64,000 bases of DNA from Gemmatimonadota bacterium (GCA_023249375.1 JAHFCT010000012.1:1-64000), one strand, 5' to 3'. Shown: positions 9,526 through 19,120, counted from the first letter of the stretch. Made by a program: numbers and translations. The notes: generated by a model from the letters alone, not told the origin.

Positions 9526-10235
9526 GAAACCAGGGTCCCCACCGCCTTGCCATGGATCGCATCGGCCACGGCATCCGGTGTGTTGATGTTGAGCACGATC
9601 AGCGGCAGCGCATTCTCCTTGCAGAGCGTGATCGCCGTCTGATCCATCACGCCAAGCTCCTCGAGCATGACATCACGGTAGCTGATGCGATCGTACCGCG
9701 TGGCTGTCGGGTCCTTTTTCGGGTCGGCCGAGTAGACGCCGTCGACGCTCGTTGCCTTGATGATGACATCGGCCTTCATCTGGATGGCCCGCAGCACCGC
9801 CGCCGTGTCCGTGGAAAAGTACGGGTTTCCCGTCCCACCGGCAAAGACGACACAGCGTCCCTTTTCGAGGTGGCGCATGGCGCGCCGGCGGATGTACGGC
9901 TCCGCCAGCTCTTCCATGCGAATGGCCGTCATCACGCGCGTGTCGAGCCCGTCGCGCTCGAGCACGTCCTGCAGCGCGAGCGCGTTGATGACGGTGCCCA
10001 GCATGCCCATGTAGTCGGCGCTCACCCGATCCATGCCCATGCGCGAGAGTTGCGACCCGCGCACGATGTTGCCACCGCCAATCACCACCGCCACCTGCGC
10101 ACCCATCGCGTGAATGGCGCGAATCTGGTGCGAGAAGCGGGCAATGGCGTCGAAGTCGAATCCAAAGCCCTTCTCCCCGGCGAGCGCTTCGCCGGAGAGC
10201 TTGAGCAGAATGCGCGGATACTTGAGCTCGGCCAC
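9522..10235 (-). CDS. pyrH: UMP kinase
   Basis: Amino-acid-kinase-fold UMP kinase making UDP. 237 aa. Features include [16 protein letters not shown] at the N-terminus, [13 protein letters not shown] (about 57-69), the [17 protein letters not shown] allosteric/catalytic region, and the [20 protein letters not shown] nucleotide region. A longer reading frame exists, but I chose GTG at 10233-10235 because an AGGAGG ribosome-binding site sits 5 nt upstream, right after the tsf stop, and the protein then starts at the usual place ([13 protein letters not shown]). Confidence 0.96.
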   Translation of the reverse strand: MAELKYPRILLKLSGEALAGEKGFGFDFDAIARFSHQIRAIHAMGAQVAVVIGGGNIVRGSQLSRMGMDRVSADYMGMLGTVINALALQDVLERDGLDTRVMTAIRMEELAEPYIRRRAMRHLEKGRCVVFAGGTGNPYFSTDTAAVLRAIQMKADVIIKATSVDGVYSADPKKDPTATRYDRISYRDVMLEELGVMDQTAITLCKENALPLIVLNINTPDAVADAIHGKAVGTLVS

Positions 10236-10243
10236 TAGGCCTC

Positions 10244-11131
10244 CTATGCCTCGCCCATCTTGAAGCGCGCGAAGCGGACCACCGAGGCGCCGGCGCCGGC
10301 TTCCTTGATCACCTGGCCGATGGTCTTGCTGTCTTCGCGCACCCACGGCTGCTCGACCAGCACGATCTCGCCGAAGAACTTGTTGATGCGTCCCTCGGTC
10401 ATCTTCTCGGCAATCGCCTGCGGCTTCCCGCTGGCCACCGCCTGCTCCACGAAGATCGCGCGCTCTCGGGCCACGACGGCCGGGTCTACTTCAGCGCGGT
10501 TGACCGCCACGGCCGGCATCGGCACGCCCGCGGCAATGTGCTCGGCCACGGTATTGGCCAGTGTCGTCGCGGCCTCGCCGGTGATGCCGGCGACTTCAAC
10601 GAGCACGCCCACCTTGCCATTGAAGTGCAGGTAGAAGCCGACGGCGCCGCCGATGCCGGCCGTGAAGCGCGCAATCTGCTTGAGCACCACGTTCTCGCCC
10701 GTCTTCGCCGAGGCGCCCTTGACGATCTCGCCCACGGTGCGCGACGTCTCCGCGTGCCACTTCGCGGCCAAGTACTCGCCCTCGGCGCCGACCTTCACGT
10801 GGCCAGCGACGGCTTCATCGCGCGCCACCTGCTCGACCATCTGCTTGGCCAGTGCGACGAACTCATCGTTGCGCCCCACGAAGTCGGTCTCGGAGTTGAT
10901 CTCGATCATCGCCGCCGCCGTGCCATCCGGCGCCAGCCAAGTGACCACCTGCCCTTCGGAGGCGGAACGGTCGGCGCGCTTGCCGGCCTTGAGAATCCCC
11001 TTCTTGCGCAGGATGTCCACGGCCGTCTCCATGACGCCCGCGGCCTCTTCGAGCGCCTTCTTGCAATCCATCATGCCGGCGCCGGTGCGGGCGCGGAGTT
11101 CGGCAACGTCTTTCGCAGTGATAGCAGCCAT
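10244..11131 (-). CDS. tsf: Elongation factor Ts
   Basis: Guanine-nucleotide exchange factor for EF-Tu. 295 aa, usual length. The N-terminal UBA-like region has [20 protein letters not shown]; the core has [16 protein letters not shown] (the TDFV motif inserted into EF-Tu). Lies between rpsB and pyrH in the standard rpsB-tsf-pyrH-frr order. Confidence 0.98.
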   Translation of the reverse strand: MAAITAKDVAELRARTGAGMMDCKKALEEAAGVMETAVDILRKKGILKAGKRADRSASEGQVVTWLAPDGTAAAMIEINSETDFVGRNDEFVALAKQMVEQVARDEAVAGHVKVGAEGEYLAAKWHAETSRTVGEIVKGASAKTGENVVLKQIARFTAGIGGAVGFYLHFNGKVGVLVEVAGITGEAATTLANTVAEHIAAGVPMPAVAVNRAEVDPAVVARERAIFVEQAVASGKPQAIAEKMTEGRINKFFGEIVLVEQPWVREDSKTIGQVIKEAGAGASVVRFARFKMGEA

Positions 11132-11167
11132 ATGAATGATGCCTTTCGTGAGGTCAGTCGGTGTGAA

Positions 11168-11197
11168 GACGCCGCCGGCTATGCGGCCGGCGGCGTC
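11168..11197 (-). terminator. Hairpin between rpsB and tsf
   Basis: Perfect 12-bp stem GACGCCGCCGGC (11168-11179) with GCCGGCGGCGTC (11186-11197), 6-nt loop. There is no run of T after it on the minus strand, so it may lower read-through from rpsB into tsf or act on mRNA stability rather than fully terminate. Confidence 0.5.
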
Positions 11198-11241
11198 AGG
11201 AAAAATACGCGCTGGTCGGCGTGATCACCACGCCGGGGCGC

Positions 11242-12168
11242 TTACGCGCTCGGCTGGTCCGTTGTGTCCGCGGGCTTGTCGGCCGCTTCCGGGGCATCCC
11301 CCTTCAGGCGCGCCGCAATGGCGTCGGGCTTGGCCCGGCGGCGGCGCGGACGGTCGCCGCCACGCTCGCCACCACCACCACCCTGTCCACCACGACGGCC
11401 GCGATCCCGGTCCTGCGGCTCGGCGCCACGGTCGCTCGAATAGGTGTACGACTCGCCCGCCTCGGCTTCCTCGCGCACCGGCGCCTCGCGGCGCGCCTCG
11501 ACGATTGCATCGGTCACGGCGCTCGTCAGCAGCTCTACCGAACGAATGGCGTCGTCGTTGCCGGCGATCGGCACGGCGATGAGATCCGGATCGGAGTTGG
11601 TGTCGCAAATGGCGATGATCGGGATGCCGAGCTTCTTGGCCTCGTCCACCGCGATGCGCTCCTTCTTGGCATCGACGACGAAGAGCAGCCCCGGCAGGCG
11701 TCCCATGTTCTTGATGCCCGACAGATTCTTGAGGAGCTTGTCCTTCTGACGCGTGAGCATCAGCTGCTCCTTCTTGGTGTAGTTCTCGAATCCGCCGCCC
11801 GCCTCGGAGCCGGCCTCAAGCTCCTTGAGCTTGCGGATCTGCTTCTTGACGGTGGAGAAATTGGTGAGCAGGCCGCCGAGCCAGCGCTCGGTGACGGAGA
11901 GCGCACCGGCGCGCTCCGCTTCCTGCAGCACGATGGCCGCGAGCTGGCGCTTGGTGCAGACGTAGAGCACCTGGTCGCCGCGCAGCACGACTTCGCGGGC
12001 CAGCTTCTGGGCGAGTTCGATCTGCCGAAGCGTCTTCTGCAGGTCGATGATGTGGATCCCGTTGCGCTCCGCAAAAATGAAGCGGCGCATCTTGGGATTC
12101 CAACGGCGCGTCTGGTGTCCGAAGTGGACACCGGCTTTGAGCAGATCGTCGAGCGTGGGCTGTGCCAT
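11242..12168 (-). CDS. rpsB: 30S ribosomal protein S2 with R/G-rich C-terminal extension
   Basis: Small-subunit protein S2. 308 aa, about 60-70 residues longer than usual (about 240). The core is canonical: LLKAGVHFGHQTRRWNPKM at the N-terminus, then TERWLGGLLTNF, and GIPIIAICDTNSDPDLI near 190. After about residue 235 comes an Arg/Gly/Glu/Asp-rich low-complexity tail (RGGQGGGGGERGGDRPRRRR) and a short acidic/alanine end. ATG at 12166-12168. The 200-bp leader contains a complex inverted repeat that could be regulatory. Confidence 0.97.
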   Translation of the reverse strand: MAQPTLDDLLKAGVHFGHQTRRWNPKMRRFIFAERNGIHIIDLQKTLRQIELAQKLAREVVLRGDQVLYVCTKRQLAAIVLQEAERAGALSVTERWLGGLLTNFSTVKKQIRKLKELEAGSEAGGGFENYTKKEQLMLTRQKDKLLKNLSGIKNMGRLPGLLFVVDAKKERIAVDEAKKLGIPIIAICDTNSDPDLIAVPIAGNDDAIRSVELLTSAVTDAIVEARREAPVREEAEAGESYTYSSDRGAEPQDRDRGRRGGQGGGGGERGGDRPRRRRAKPDAIAARLKGDAPEAADKPADTTDQPSA

Positions 12169-12280
12169 GGTAGTGCGATTGCCTCGAACTGGTTTGGTCG
12201 TCCCGCGGGTTCAGCGCCCAGACAGACCGGCGAACCGGACCACTGCTGGGCTCCCCCACGGTGCAGGATGGAAGAGCAAC

Positions 12281-12362
12281 GGACGGAAGACGGAGAGCGG
12301 CAGACGGAGAAGAGTCTTTCGTGAGAGGCTGAAAGACTTCCGTCTTCCGTCCTCCGTCTGCC
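12281..12362. repeat. CNGACGG-type repeat with inverted copies, rpsB leader
   Basis: Direct variants of GGACGGAAGACGG and GGCAGACGG (12281-12309) are followed by exact inverted copies: CCGTCTTCCGTCC (12340-12352) and TCCGTCTGCC (12353-12362). Between them AGTCTTTC (12313-12320) pairs with GAAAGACT (12331-12338). The CAGACGG unit is the same as that in the array at 61187-61220. It lies between the rpsI stop and the rpsB start, so it would be in the rpsB leader if the genes are cotranscribed. Confidence 0.7.
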
Positions 12363-12374
12363 TGTGCAGGCGCT

Positions 12375-12767
12375 TTAGCGCTTGCTGAACTGGAAGCGCT
12401 TGCGCGCCTTCGGACGGCCCGGCTTCTTGCGCTCGACGGCACGCGCATCGCGCGTGAGCAAGCCAAGATCGCGAAGTTTGCGGCGATGCGTCTCGTCGAC
12501 GATGACGAGGGCGCGGGCCGCGGCGAGGCGCAGCGCGCCGGCCTGGCCGGTGACGCCGCCGCCATCGATGTTGGCCTGCACGTCAAAGCGGCCAAGCGTG
12601 TCGGTCGCCGTAAACGGCTGCTGAATGGCGCTCACGAGCACCGGACGCGGGAAGTAGTCGCCGAGCGTGCGCCCGTTGACACTCCACTTGCCCGAGCCGG
12701 GCTTCAGGTACAGGCGGCACACCGCTTCCTTGCGACGGCCGATGGTGTGAATGGTCTGGTCGGCCAT
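12375..12767 (-). CDS. rpsI: 30S ribosomal protein S9
   Basis: S9, whose C-terminal tail reaches the P-site tRNA. 130 aa. Starts HTIGRRKEAVCRLYLKPG, has GGGVTGQAGALRLAAARAL in the middle, and ends with the conserved SKR. It is 3 nt after rplM, the standard rplM-rpsI pair. Confidence 0.98.
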   Translation of the reverse strand: MADQTIHTIGRRKEAVCRLYLKPGSGKWSVNGRTLGDYFPRPVLVSAIQQPFTATDTLGRFDVQANIDGGGVTGQAGALRLAAARALVIVDETHRRKLRDLGLLTRDARAVERKKPGRPKARKRFQFSKR

Positions 12768-12770
12768 TGC

Positions 12771-13220
12771 TTACTTCGCCTCGGCTGTCTTGAAGGTGAG
12801 CGGCGTGGGCTGCTGCGCCACGTGCGGGTGATCGGCGCCCGAGTAGACGCGGAGCTTGTTGCGCAGCTTGCCGCGGCCGAGGGCGTTCTTCGGCAGCATG
12901 CCGTAGACGGCCTTCTCGATGACGCGCTCAGGGTGCTTGGCCAGCATGGTCGCGAACGGCGTGTACAGCTCGTGGCCCATGTAGCCCGTGTGGCGGAAGT
13001 ACTCCTTCTGCTCCGCCTTGCGGCCGGTCACCTTCACCTTGGACGCATTGATCACGATAACGAAGTCGCCGGTGTCCATATGCGGCGTGAACATCGGCTT
13101 GTGCTTGCCGCGGAGGATCTTGGCGACCTCGGTGGCAAGCCGTCCCAGGACCATGCCGCTGGCGTCTACGACGAACCAGCGATGTTCGATGTCCTTGGGT
13201 GTAGCAGAATAGGTCTTCAT
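12771..13220 (-). CDS. rplM: 50S ribosomal protein L13
   Basis: Early large-subunit assembly protein. 149 aa. [20 protein letters not shown] start, [19 protein letters not shown], and the YRHTGY-like FRHTGYMG motif are present. The reading frame is open for 35 more codons upstream, but that part looks unlike L13 and overlaps the promoter; ATG at 13218-13220 is chosen. The mRNA leader from the mapped promoter would be about 100 nt, long enough for the L13 autocontrol known elsewhere. Confidence 0.98.
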   Translation of the reverse strand: MKTYSATPKDIEHRWFVVDASGMVLGRLATEVAKILRGKHKPMFTPHMDTGDFVIVINASKVKVTGRKAEQKEYFRHTGYMGHELYTPFATMLAKHPERVIEKAVYGMLPKNALGRGKLRNKLRVYSGADHPHVAQQPTPLTFKTAEAK

Positions 13221-13327
13221 GTGAAACGATTGGGCAGTACTTCGACTGCGTTGGGACTTCGCCTCACCGGTGCGGAATGCAACCCGGGTCTCGGCCGCCA
13301 CAAAGGGCTGTTTTCGGACAGACATGT

Positions 13328-13356
13328 AAGCTAGACAACAACTTAGGGGCGGTCAA
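13328..13356 (-). promoter_or_regulatory. Strong sigma70-type promoter for rplM operon
   Basis: TTGACC (-35, 13351-13356) and TAGCTT (-10, 13328-13333) with a 17-bp spacer on the minus strand. It is the best-matching promoter seen in the window and would start a leader of about 100 nt before rplM. No other clear promoter is seen before rpsI, rpsB or tsf, so it may drive all of them. Confidence 0.7.
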
Positions 13357-13436
13357 GGGTCGCCGGCTCGTTGCCGGAGATGGCCGGCGGACGGTGGCCG
13401 GAGCCCCGGTCCGACCCCAACGCCATTTCACGCTCG

Positions 13437-14321
13437 CTATGGACCGCGTTTCTTCGTCACATACGAGGATGGATCGTAGTACGAAGGACCTGACAGCTTG
13501 ACGAGCCGCAGGGTTAGGAGCACGTCGGCGGTGGTGCCCAAATCGGGCCGTCCCGAATGGACGAGCAGTGGCTTGAGAATATCGAGCGTCCGGTCGAGAT
13601 ACCGCACCGTCGCGTCCGGGTTATTTGTCACCACGGCAAGGCGCGTGAGGCAAGACGCGAAATCCAATTCCCCGCCTGCAACCTTGCTCTTGCCCAGACG
13701 ATTGTTCTCGTCGACCAGACCGTTGAAGCGCCGGTCCGCGTCCTTCAGCACCGCCGCGGCGGCCGTAAGATCGGCGCCGGTGACGTCCACCGCATCGGCG
13801 CAGTGCATGGTCAGGTGGTACATCTCGTCGTACTTGTCATCTTGGTCGTCAGTGACCCACGAGATGCTGGCCAGAAGCTTGGCGGACGCCGAGTCCGAGA
13901 ACTGCTGCCATGCGGAGTTCAGCGCCTTGCGCAGAAACCGGTCGCCGTACGGCGTGGCCCGCTCAAACGCGGACCCGGTTCGAGAACGACGCAGCGGAAC
14001 GAGGCGCCCCACGGAGTCGCGGCCCAGCATGTTCGTCTCGACGAACCGTCTCAGGCTGCGGAATCGCGACGAGTCTTGCACGAGCGCGAGGTACCGCATC
14101 ACCGGGCCGATATCCGACAGGTACAGGTAGCCGTCGCTGCGGAGCAGCCGCTCCGGCTGCCCCGAGATGCCCGACACCGTCCACAGATAGCTCTCGGTGG
14201 CGAGGACGCGCTCCATCGAGGGATCGAGCGCGCGATGCATACGGCTCTGCGTGGAGGCGCACGACGCGCCAGACGCGAGCGCGGCAGCGAGCACAACACG
14301 CACGAACAGCGGGCGGCGCAT
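13437..14321 (-). CDS. Putative lipoprotein of unknown function
   Basis: 294 aa, family not recognised. The N-terminus is a signal sequence (RRPLFVRVVLAAALASGASCAS) with a possible lipobox Cys near residue 22, so export to the envelope is likely. The rest is soluble-looking and helical with no motif I can name. It contains two Cys (in MHCADAV and FASCL contexts) well separated. It is the last gene of the carboxylase operon: its ATG overlaps the carrier-protein stop by one base (a GTG just before would overlap by four). Whether it has a role in fatty-acid or propionate metabolism cannot be said. Confidence 0.75.
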   Translation of the reverse strand: MRRPLFVRVVLAAALASGASCASTQSRMHRALDPSMERVLATESYLWTVSGISGQPERLLRSDGYLYLSDIGPVMRYLALVQDSSRFRSLRRFVETNMLGRDSVGRLVPLRRSRTGSAFERATPYGDRFLRKALNSAWQQFSDSASAKLLASISWVTDDQDDKYDEMYHLTMHCADAVDVTGADLTAAAAVLKDADRRFNGLVDENNRLGKSKVAGGELDFASCLTRLAVVTNNPDATVRYLDRTLDILKPLLVHSGRPDLGTTADVLLTLRLVKLSGPSYYDPSSYVTKKRGP

Positions 14322-14821
14322 CACATCAGCTCCACGAGGAGGGTGCCCTTCTCCACCGCCTGTCCCGGTCTCACCAGCACAGCCTTCACGGTTCCGGCTG
14401 TCGTGGTCCGCAATTCATTTTCCATCTTCATGGCCTCCATCGCGATTACACCCTGCCCCGCGCTCACCGCATCGCCGACCCGCACATGCACCCGCACGAT
14501 CATTCCCGGCATCGGCGCCGTCACCGGCACCGGCCCCGCCTGCGCCGCCTGCTGCGACGTGAGGTCGCGAATGGCGCGCGTGCGTTCATCGAGCGCCTCG
14601 ACCTCAAGCCGCCATCCATCGAGCCGCAGCGTGTAGCGTCCGCGCTCGGCGTGACGGTGCGCCACCACGCGATGCACGCGCTCACCGATCCCGACGAGAT
14701 GCACCGGCGTCCCCTCGACATCGGAGAGATGCACGGCGCGCCCGACGCCATCGATGCGCGCCGTCTCGCCGTCCAATTCCACCGTCAGGCGTTCGCCGCC
14801 GATGTCCACGATGTACTTCAC
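14321..14821 (-). CDS. Biotin carboxyl carrier protein (C-terminal part of an acyl-CoA carboxylase alpha subunit)
   Basis: Carries biotin between the biotin carboxylase and the acyl-CoA carboxyltransferase. 166 aa. The C-terminal biotinyl domain (about 97-166) has the modification site AMEAMKMENE with Lys132 as biotinylated residue, and the usual PGMIVRVHVRVGDAV start. The N-terminal 90 residues are beta-rich and resemble the linker/BT region of propionyl- or methylcrotonyl-CoA carboxylase alpha chains rather than AccB. GTG start at 14819-14821 makes a GTGA overlap with the methyltransferase stop. See the finding on the split alpha subunit. Confidence 0.9.
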   Translation of the reverse strand: MKYIVDIGGERLTVELDGETARIDGVGRAVHLSDVEGTPVHLVGIGERVHRVVAHRHAERGRYTLRLDGWRLEVEALDERTRAIRDLTSQQAAQAGPVPVTAPMPGMIVRVHVRVGDAVSAGQGVIAMEAMKMENELRTTTAGTVKAVLVRPGQAVEKGTLLVELM

Positions 14822-16053
14822 GCGCCCTCCGGCACAAGCTCGCACACCGTTTCGACGTGCGCCGTCTGTGGAAACATGTCGAAGCACTCCAGCGAGGCCA
14901 CGCGCCAGCCGGCCAGCCGGGCCACGTCGCGAGCCAGCGTCGCCGGATCGCAGCTTACATAGATAATCGCCCGGGGCTGTGGCGCGCTCTGCGAGAGCGT
15001 GGCGGTGACCGTCGCATCGAGTCCCGCGCGCGGCGGGTTGAGCAGGACGACATCGGCGGGCAGCACGGTGGGCAGCTCGTGTTCCACCCGCCCCCGCAGC
15101 GCGCGGGATGGCGCGGCAAGTCGCGAGGCACACACCGCGATGGCGTCGGCGTCGAGTTCGATGGCCGACACGGTGATGCCACGAGCGCTGAGCGCGACGG
15201 CGATGTCGCCGGTGCCGGCGTAGCCGTCGATGACGGTCGCGGGATCGTGCGCCAACACCCGCGCTTCGGCGTGCGCTCGCAGCAGCGAGGCCACCGCGGC
15301 GTTGACTTGGACGAACGACGCACCGGCATCGCGGGCGCCGCGGCGGTCGAGAAGCAACCGGCGGCGGCCTTCGTCGTTCACCCACCACGTGGCGGCCACA
15401 GCACCGAGGGCCGCGGCAAAGGACTTGGCTTCCGGCCACTGCATGCCGCCTTCGATGACCAGCAGCAGGTCGTCGTCGGCGCGCCTGATGGACGCGCGCA
15501 GCGCGGGAATGCTCGGCAGTAAGTGGCCAGCCTGCGCGAGCATCGACGCGAAGCCTTCCACGATGCGCGCGTCGGTGATCAGACAATCACGCAATGCGAA
15601 GATCTCGTCGGGCGCGAGAGCGCGGTGCAGCCCGGCGCGCCAACCATCGGGCGTTCGGCGCAATGCGAGCGTCAACTTGCGCCGGTACCGCCATGCATCG
15701 CCCGCGCCTCGCACCGTGGGCAGCGGCACATCGCGCTTGCCGATGCGTGCGAACGCATCCTGTACAATGCGCGCCTTCGCATCGCGCTGCAGGTCGAGGG
15801 ACAGGTGCTGCAGCTGACAGCCGCCGCACCGGTCTGCTTCATAGTGAAGGCACGCCGGCGCCACGCGACCCGGCCCGGGCCTCTCCACCGCCACCACCGC
15901 CCCACGCGCGAATCGCCCCTTCGCATTCACGCGCGTGCGCACGCGGTCACCGGGCGCCGTGCGCGGAACGAAGACCACCATGCCGTCGTGGCGAGCGACA
16001 CCGTCGCCGCCCGCGGCGATCGACGTGATGTCGAGCGTGGCGAGCGAGCTCAC
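14818..16053 (-). CDS. rlmD: 23S rRNA (uracil-5-)-methyltransferase, RlmD/RumA family
   Basis: SAM-dependent m5U methyltransferase of the TrmA/RlmC/RlmD family; 411 aa. N-terminal TRAM-like barrel (about 1-55, with GGDGVARHDGMVVFVPRTAPGD), then a four-Cys iron-sulfur set (CLHYEADRCGGCQLQH plus a later Cys in ALRDCL), SAM motif VIDGYAGTGDIAVALS near 270, LLNPPRAGLD, and the nucleophile motif YVSCDPATLARDV near 370. The first Cys gap is seven residues where five is usual. Substrate position (U747 or U1939) cannot be told. GTG at 16051-16053 overlaps the accC stop (GTGA), so it is translationally coupled inside a carboxylase operon. Confidence 0.9.
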   Translation of the reverse strand: MSSLATLDITSIAAGGDGVARHDGMVVFVPRTAPGDRVRTRVNAKGRFARGAVVAVERPGPGRVAPACLHYEADRCGGCQLQHLSLDLQRDAKARIVQDAFARIGKRDVPLPTVRGAGDAWRYRRKLTLALRRTPDGWRAGLHRALAPDEIFALRDCLITDARIVEGFASMLAQAGHLLPSIPALRASIRRADDDLLLVIEGGMQWPEAKSFAAALGAVAATWWVNDEGRRRLLLDRRGARDAGASFVQVNAAVASLLRAHAEARVLAHDPATVIDGYAGTGDIAVALSARGITVSAIELDADAIAVCASRLAAPSRALRGRVEHELPTVLPADVVLLNPPRAGLDATVTATLSQSAPQPRAIIYVSCDPATLARDVARLAGWRVASLECFDMFPQTAHVETVCELVPEGA

Positions 16054-17579
16054 GTCTGGCGCAGCCCCTGCGCGCGGGCAAGCTGTGCCCACGCCGACTG
16101 CGCGGGCGGCGGCGCAGCGGCCGCGCCGGTTGCCGCCGCACCCGCGGCGCGTGGCGAGCGCGACAGACGGTCGCGCTCCGCGAGCAGCGCCGCGGTGATC
16201 GCCGCCGCCTCGATCTGTGCGCGCGGCGCGCTCGCCCCGACGAGCGAATCCAGCCGGCGCTCGAGCCACTGAATGTCGATCGCGCCGCGCTGGAACTCGT
16301 CGTCTTCCATCACCCGCAGGTGGAACTCGCGCGACGTCTCGACGCCATCGATGGTGAGCTCGTCGAGCGCGCGATGCATGCGGCTGATGGCGTCGGCGCG
16401 GTTCGGCGCCCAGACCACCAGCTTGGCGAGCATGGGATCGTAGTAGAGCGTCACGTCGCTCCCCGCGCCGACGCCGCTGTCCCAGCGGACGCCGGGTCCG
16501 CCGGGGATGCGCAGGTATCCAATGCGCCCCGTGCTCGGCAGAAAGTGATTCGACGCGTCCTCGCTCGTAATGCGGCACTCGATGGCCCAGCCACGCGGCT
16601 CGATGGACGACGTAAACGGCAGGCGCTCGCCCGCCGCGATGCGCAGTTGCCACTGCACGAGGTCGATGCCCGTCACCATTTCCGTAACGGGATGCTCCAC
16701 CTGGATGCGCGTGTTCATCTCGAGGAAATAGAACTGACTGTCGGACGCGAGCAGAAACTCGCACGTGCCGGCATTCTGGTAGCCCGCGGCCTTGGCCACG
16801 CGCACGGCGGCCGTTCCCATCCGCTTGCGCAGGTCGGCGTTCACGGCCGGACTCGGCGCTTCCTCGATCATCTTCTGGTGACGACGCTGCACCGAGCACT
16901 CGCGCTCGCCAAGCGAAACGCAGCGGCCGTGCCCGTCCGCGAGCACCTGGATTTCGACGTGCCGAGGCCCGTCGATGTACTTCTCGACATAGACGGCATC
17001 GTCGCCGAACGCATTCATCGCCTCGCGTTGCGCCGACTCGAGCGACGCCGCCATCGCCGCGGGCTCGCGGACGACGCGCATGCCTTTGCCGCCGCCGCCT
17101 GCCGACGCCTTGAGCAGCACGGGATAGCCGAATTGCTGCGCGACGGCCTGCGCTTCCTTCGCATCGCGCAGCGGCTCGGTGGTGCCCGGCACCACAGGGA
17201 CATCGTGCGCGATGGCGAGCGTGCGCGCGGCAGTCTTGGAACCCATCGCGGCGATCGCTTCGGCGGGCGGTCCGACCCAGATGAGCCCGGCGTCGCGCAC
17301 GGCGCGCGCGAACCACTCACGTTCGGAGAGGAAGCCGTACCCCGGATGAATGGCGTCGACGCCAACACGCTTGGCCGCGGCGATGATCAGCTCGCCACGA
17401 AGATAGCTCTCGGAGGATGGCGCCGGCCCGAGACGCACCGCTTCGTCCGCCTCGCGCACGTGGGGGGCGCGGGCGTCGGCGTCTGAATAGACCGCGACCG
17501 ATCGCAGGCCGAGCTCTCGACAGGCACGGATGACCCGCAGCGCAATCTCGCCGCGGTTCGCAATGAGCACCTTCTTCAC
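16050..17579 (-). CDS. accC: Biotin carboxylase subunit of acyl-CoA carboxylase
   Basis: ATP-dependent carboxylation of biotin. 509 aa, about 60 longer than stand-alone Acc[20 protein letters not shown] opening, ATP-grasp with [14 protein letters not shown] (about 155-170), [20 protein letters not shown], and [14 protein letters not shown] (about 285-298). The C-terminal 70 residues (Ala/Pro-rich) look like the start of a propionyl/methylcrotonyl-CoA carboxylase alpha linker. The protein stops before a biotinyl domain, which is encoded two genes on. GTG start at 17577-17579 overlaps the pccB stop by four bases. Confidence 0.95.
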   Translation of the reverse strand: MKKVLIANRGEIALRVIRACRELGLRSVAVYSDADARAPHVREADEAVRLGPAPSSESYLRGELIIAAAKRVGVDAIHPGYGFLSEREWFARAVRDAGLIWVGPPAEAIAAMGSKTAARTLAIAHDVPVVPGTTEPLRDAKEAQAVAQQFGYPVLLKASAGGGGKGMRVVREPAAMAASLESAQREAMNAFGDDAVYVEKYIDGPRHVEIQVLADGHGRCVSLGERECSVQRRHQKMIEEAPSPAVNADLRKRMGTAAVRVAKAAGYQNAGTCEFLLASDSQFYFLEMNTRIQVEHPVTEMVTGIDLVQWQLRIAAGERLPFTSSIEPRGWAIECRITSEDASNHFLPSTGRIGYLRIPGGPGVRWDSGVGAGSDVTLYYDPMLAKLVVWAPNRADAISRMHRALDELTIDGVETSREFHLRVMEDDEFQRGAIDIQWLERRLDSLVGASAPRAQIEAAAITAALLAERDRLSRSPRAAGAAATGAAAAPPPAQSAWAQLARAQGLRQT

Positions 17580-19120
17580 AGCGGGATGTTTCCGTGTTTC
17601 TTCGGCGGATTCCGGTCGCGCTTGCCCTGCAGCGTCTCGAGCGCGTCGATGAGCCGCATGCGCGTGTCGCGCGGATCGATGATGTCATCCACGTACCCGC
17701 GGCTCGCCGCGACGTACGGATTGGCGAACTTCTCGGCGTACTCGGCGACGCGCTGCTCCATGGCGGCGGCCGGGTCGGCGCTCTCGGAGATTTCCTTCTT
17801 GAAGAGAATCTCCACCGCGCCCTTGGGTCCCATCACCGCAATCTCGGCCGTCGGCCACGCCACGTTGAAGTCGCCGCGGATGTGTTTGGAACTCATCACG
17901 TCATAGGCGCCGCCATACGCCTTGCGCGTAATGACCGTGAGCTTGGGCACGGTTGCTTCGCAGTACGCGTAGAGCAGTTTGGCGCCGTGTTTGATGATGC
18001 CGCCGTGCTCCTGCGCCACGCCCGGCAGAAAGCCCGGCACGTCCTCGAACGTCACCACCGGAATGTTGAACGCGTCACAGAAGCGGATGAAGCGCGCCGC
18101 CTTGGTGCTGGCATTGATATCGAGCACGCCGGCGAGCACCGCCGGCTGGTTGGCGACGATCCCGACCGAGAAGCCGCCGAGGTGCGCGAAGCCGCAGAGG
18201 ATATTCCCTGCGTACTCCTTGTGCACCTCAAGGAACTCACCGTCGTCGACGACGCGCGAAATCACACCGTGCATGTCGTACGGCTTGCTCGGATGGTCGG
18301 GGACGACGTCGAGCAGCGCCTCGTCGCGGCGGTCGCGCGGGTCGGACGACGCGCCGCGCGGCGGCGCCTCCACATTGTTGGCGGGGAGAAACCGCATCAG
18401 GTCGCGAATGCCCTGCAGGCAGGCGAGTTCGCTGTCGCACGTGAAGTGCGACACGCCGGACGTGGCGCCGTGGGTGTCGGCGCCGCCGAGTGCCTCCATC
18501 GTGACGTCTTCGTGGGTCACCGTCTTCACGACGTTGGGTCCGGTCACGAACATGTAGCTCGTGTGCCGGGTCATGAAGACAAAGTCGGTGATGGCCGGCG
18601 AGTACACCGCCCCGCCCGCGCAGGGCCCAAGTATGGCAGAGATCTGCGGCACGACACCCGACGCCAGCGTATTGCGCAGGAAGATCTCGGCGTAGCCGCC
18701 TAGCGACACGACGCCTTCCTGGATGCGCGCGCCGCCCGAGTCGTTAAGGCCGATCACGGGCGCGCCGTTACGCACCGCAAGATCCATCACCTTGCAGATC
18801 TTCTCGGCGAACGCCTCGCTCAGCGAGCCGCCGAAGACGGTGAAGTCCTGCGAGAAGACGTAGACGAGCCGGCCATCGATGCGCCCGGAGCCGGTAACGA
18901 CGCCGTCGCCATAGTAATGCTGATCCTCGAGCCCGAAGTCGTGCGACCGGTGGACGACGAAGCGGTCGAGTTCGACGAAGGAGCCGTCATCAAGCAGCAG
19001 GTCGAGCCGCTCCCTGGCCGACAGCTTGCCCTTGTCGTGCTGGGCCTGCAGGCGCTTGGCGCCGCCGCCCAGCTCGGACTCGGCGCGCCGGCGCTCGAGG
19101 AGATCGAGTTTTTCGCGCAT
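17576..19120 (-). CDS. pccB: Acyl-CoA carboxylase carboxyltransferase (propionyl-CoA carboxylase beta-like)
   Basis: Transfers carboxyl from biotin to an acyl-CoA, likely propionyl-CoA. 514 aa from the chosen start. Two crotonase-like halves: the N-half has [20 protein letters not shown] and [20 protein letters not shown]; the C-half has [20 protein letters not shown] and [18 protein letters not shown]. Acetyl-CoA versus propionyl-CoA preference depends on one residue in the C-half that I did not assign. ATG at 19118-19120 has AGGG at 8 nt; an ATG two codons earlier is only 2 nt away from it. First gene of the operon pccB-accC-rlmD-carrier-lipoprotein. Confidence 0.93.
   Translation of the reverse strand: MREKLDLLERRRAESELGGGAKRLQAQHDKGKLSARERLDLLLDDGSFVELDRFVVHRSHDFGLEDQHYYGDGVVTGSGRIDGRLVYVFSQDFTVFGGSLSEAFAEKICKVMDLAVRNGAPVIGLNDSGGARIQEGVVSLGGYAEIFLRNTLASGVVPQISAILGPCAGGAVYSPAITDFVFMTRHTSYMFVTGPNVVKTVTHEDVTMEALGGADTHGATSGVSHFTCDSELACLQGIRDLMRFLPANNVEAPPRGASSDPRDRRDEALLDVVPDHPSKPYDMHGVISRVVDDGEFLEVHKEYAGNILCGFAHLGGFSVGIVANQPAVLAGVLDINASTKAARFIRFCDAFNIPVVTFEDVPGFLPGVAQEHGGIIKHGAKLLYAYCEATVPKLTVITRKAYGGAYDVMSSKHIRGDFNVAWPTAEIAVMGPKGAVEILFKKEISESADPAAAMEQRVAEYAEKFANPYVAASRGYVDDIIDPRDTRMRLIDALETLQGKRDRNPPKKHGNIPL

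Noticed and set aside
10236-10346. Longer N-terminus for pyrH
   Set aside because: It overlaps the end of tsf; GTG at 10235 has an AGGAGG site and matches the normal UMP kinase start.
12375-13220. Separate promoter between rplM and rpsI
   Set aside because: Only 3 bp separate the genes; both are read from the promoter at 13328-13356.
14821-15586. N-terminal extension of the biotin carrier frame
   Set aside because: It is read through the methyltransferase gene in another frame; a GTG in a GTGA overlap gives the expected start.
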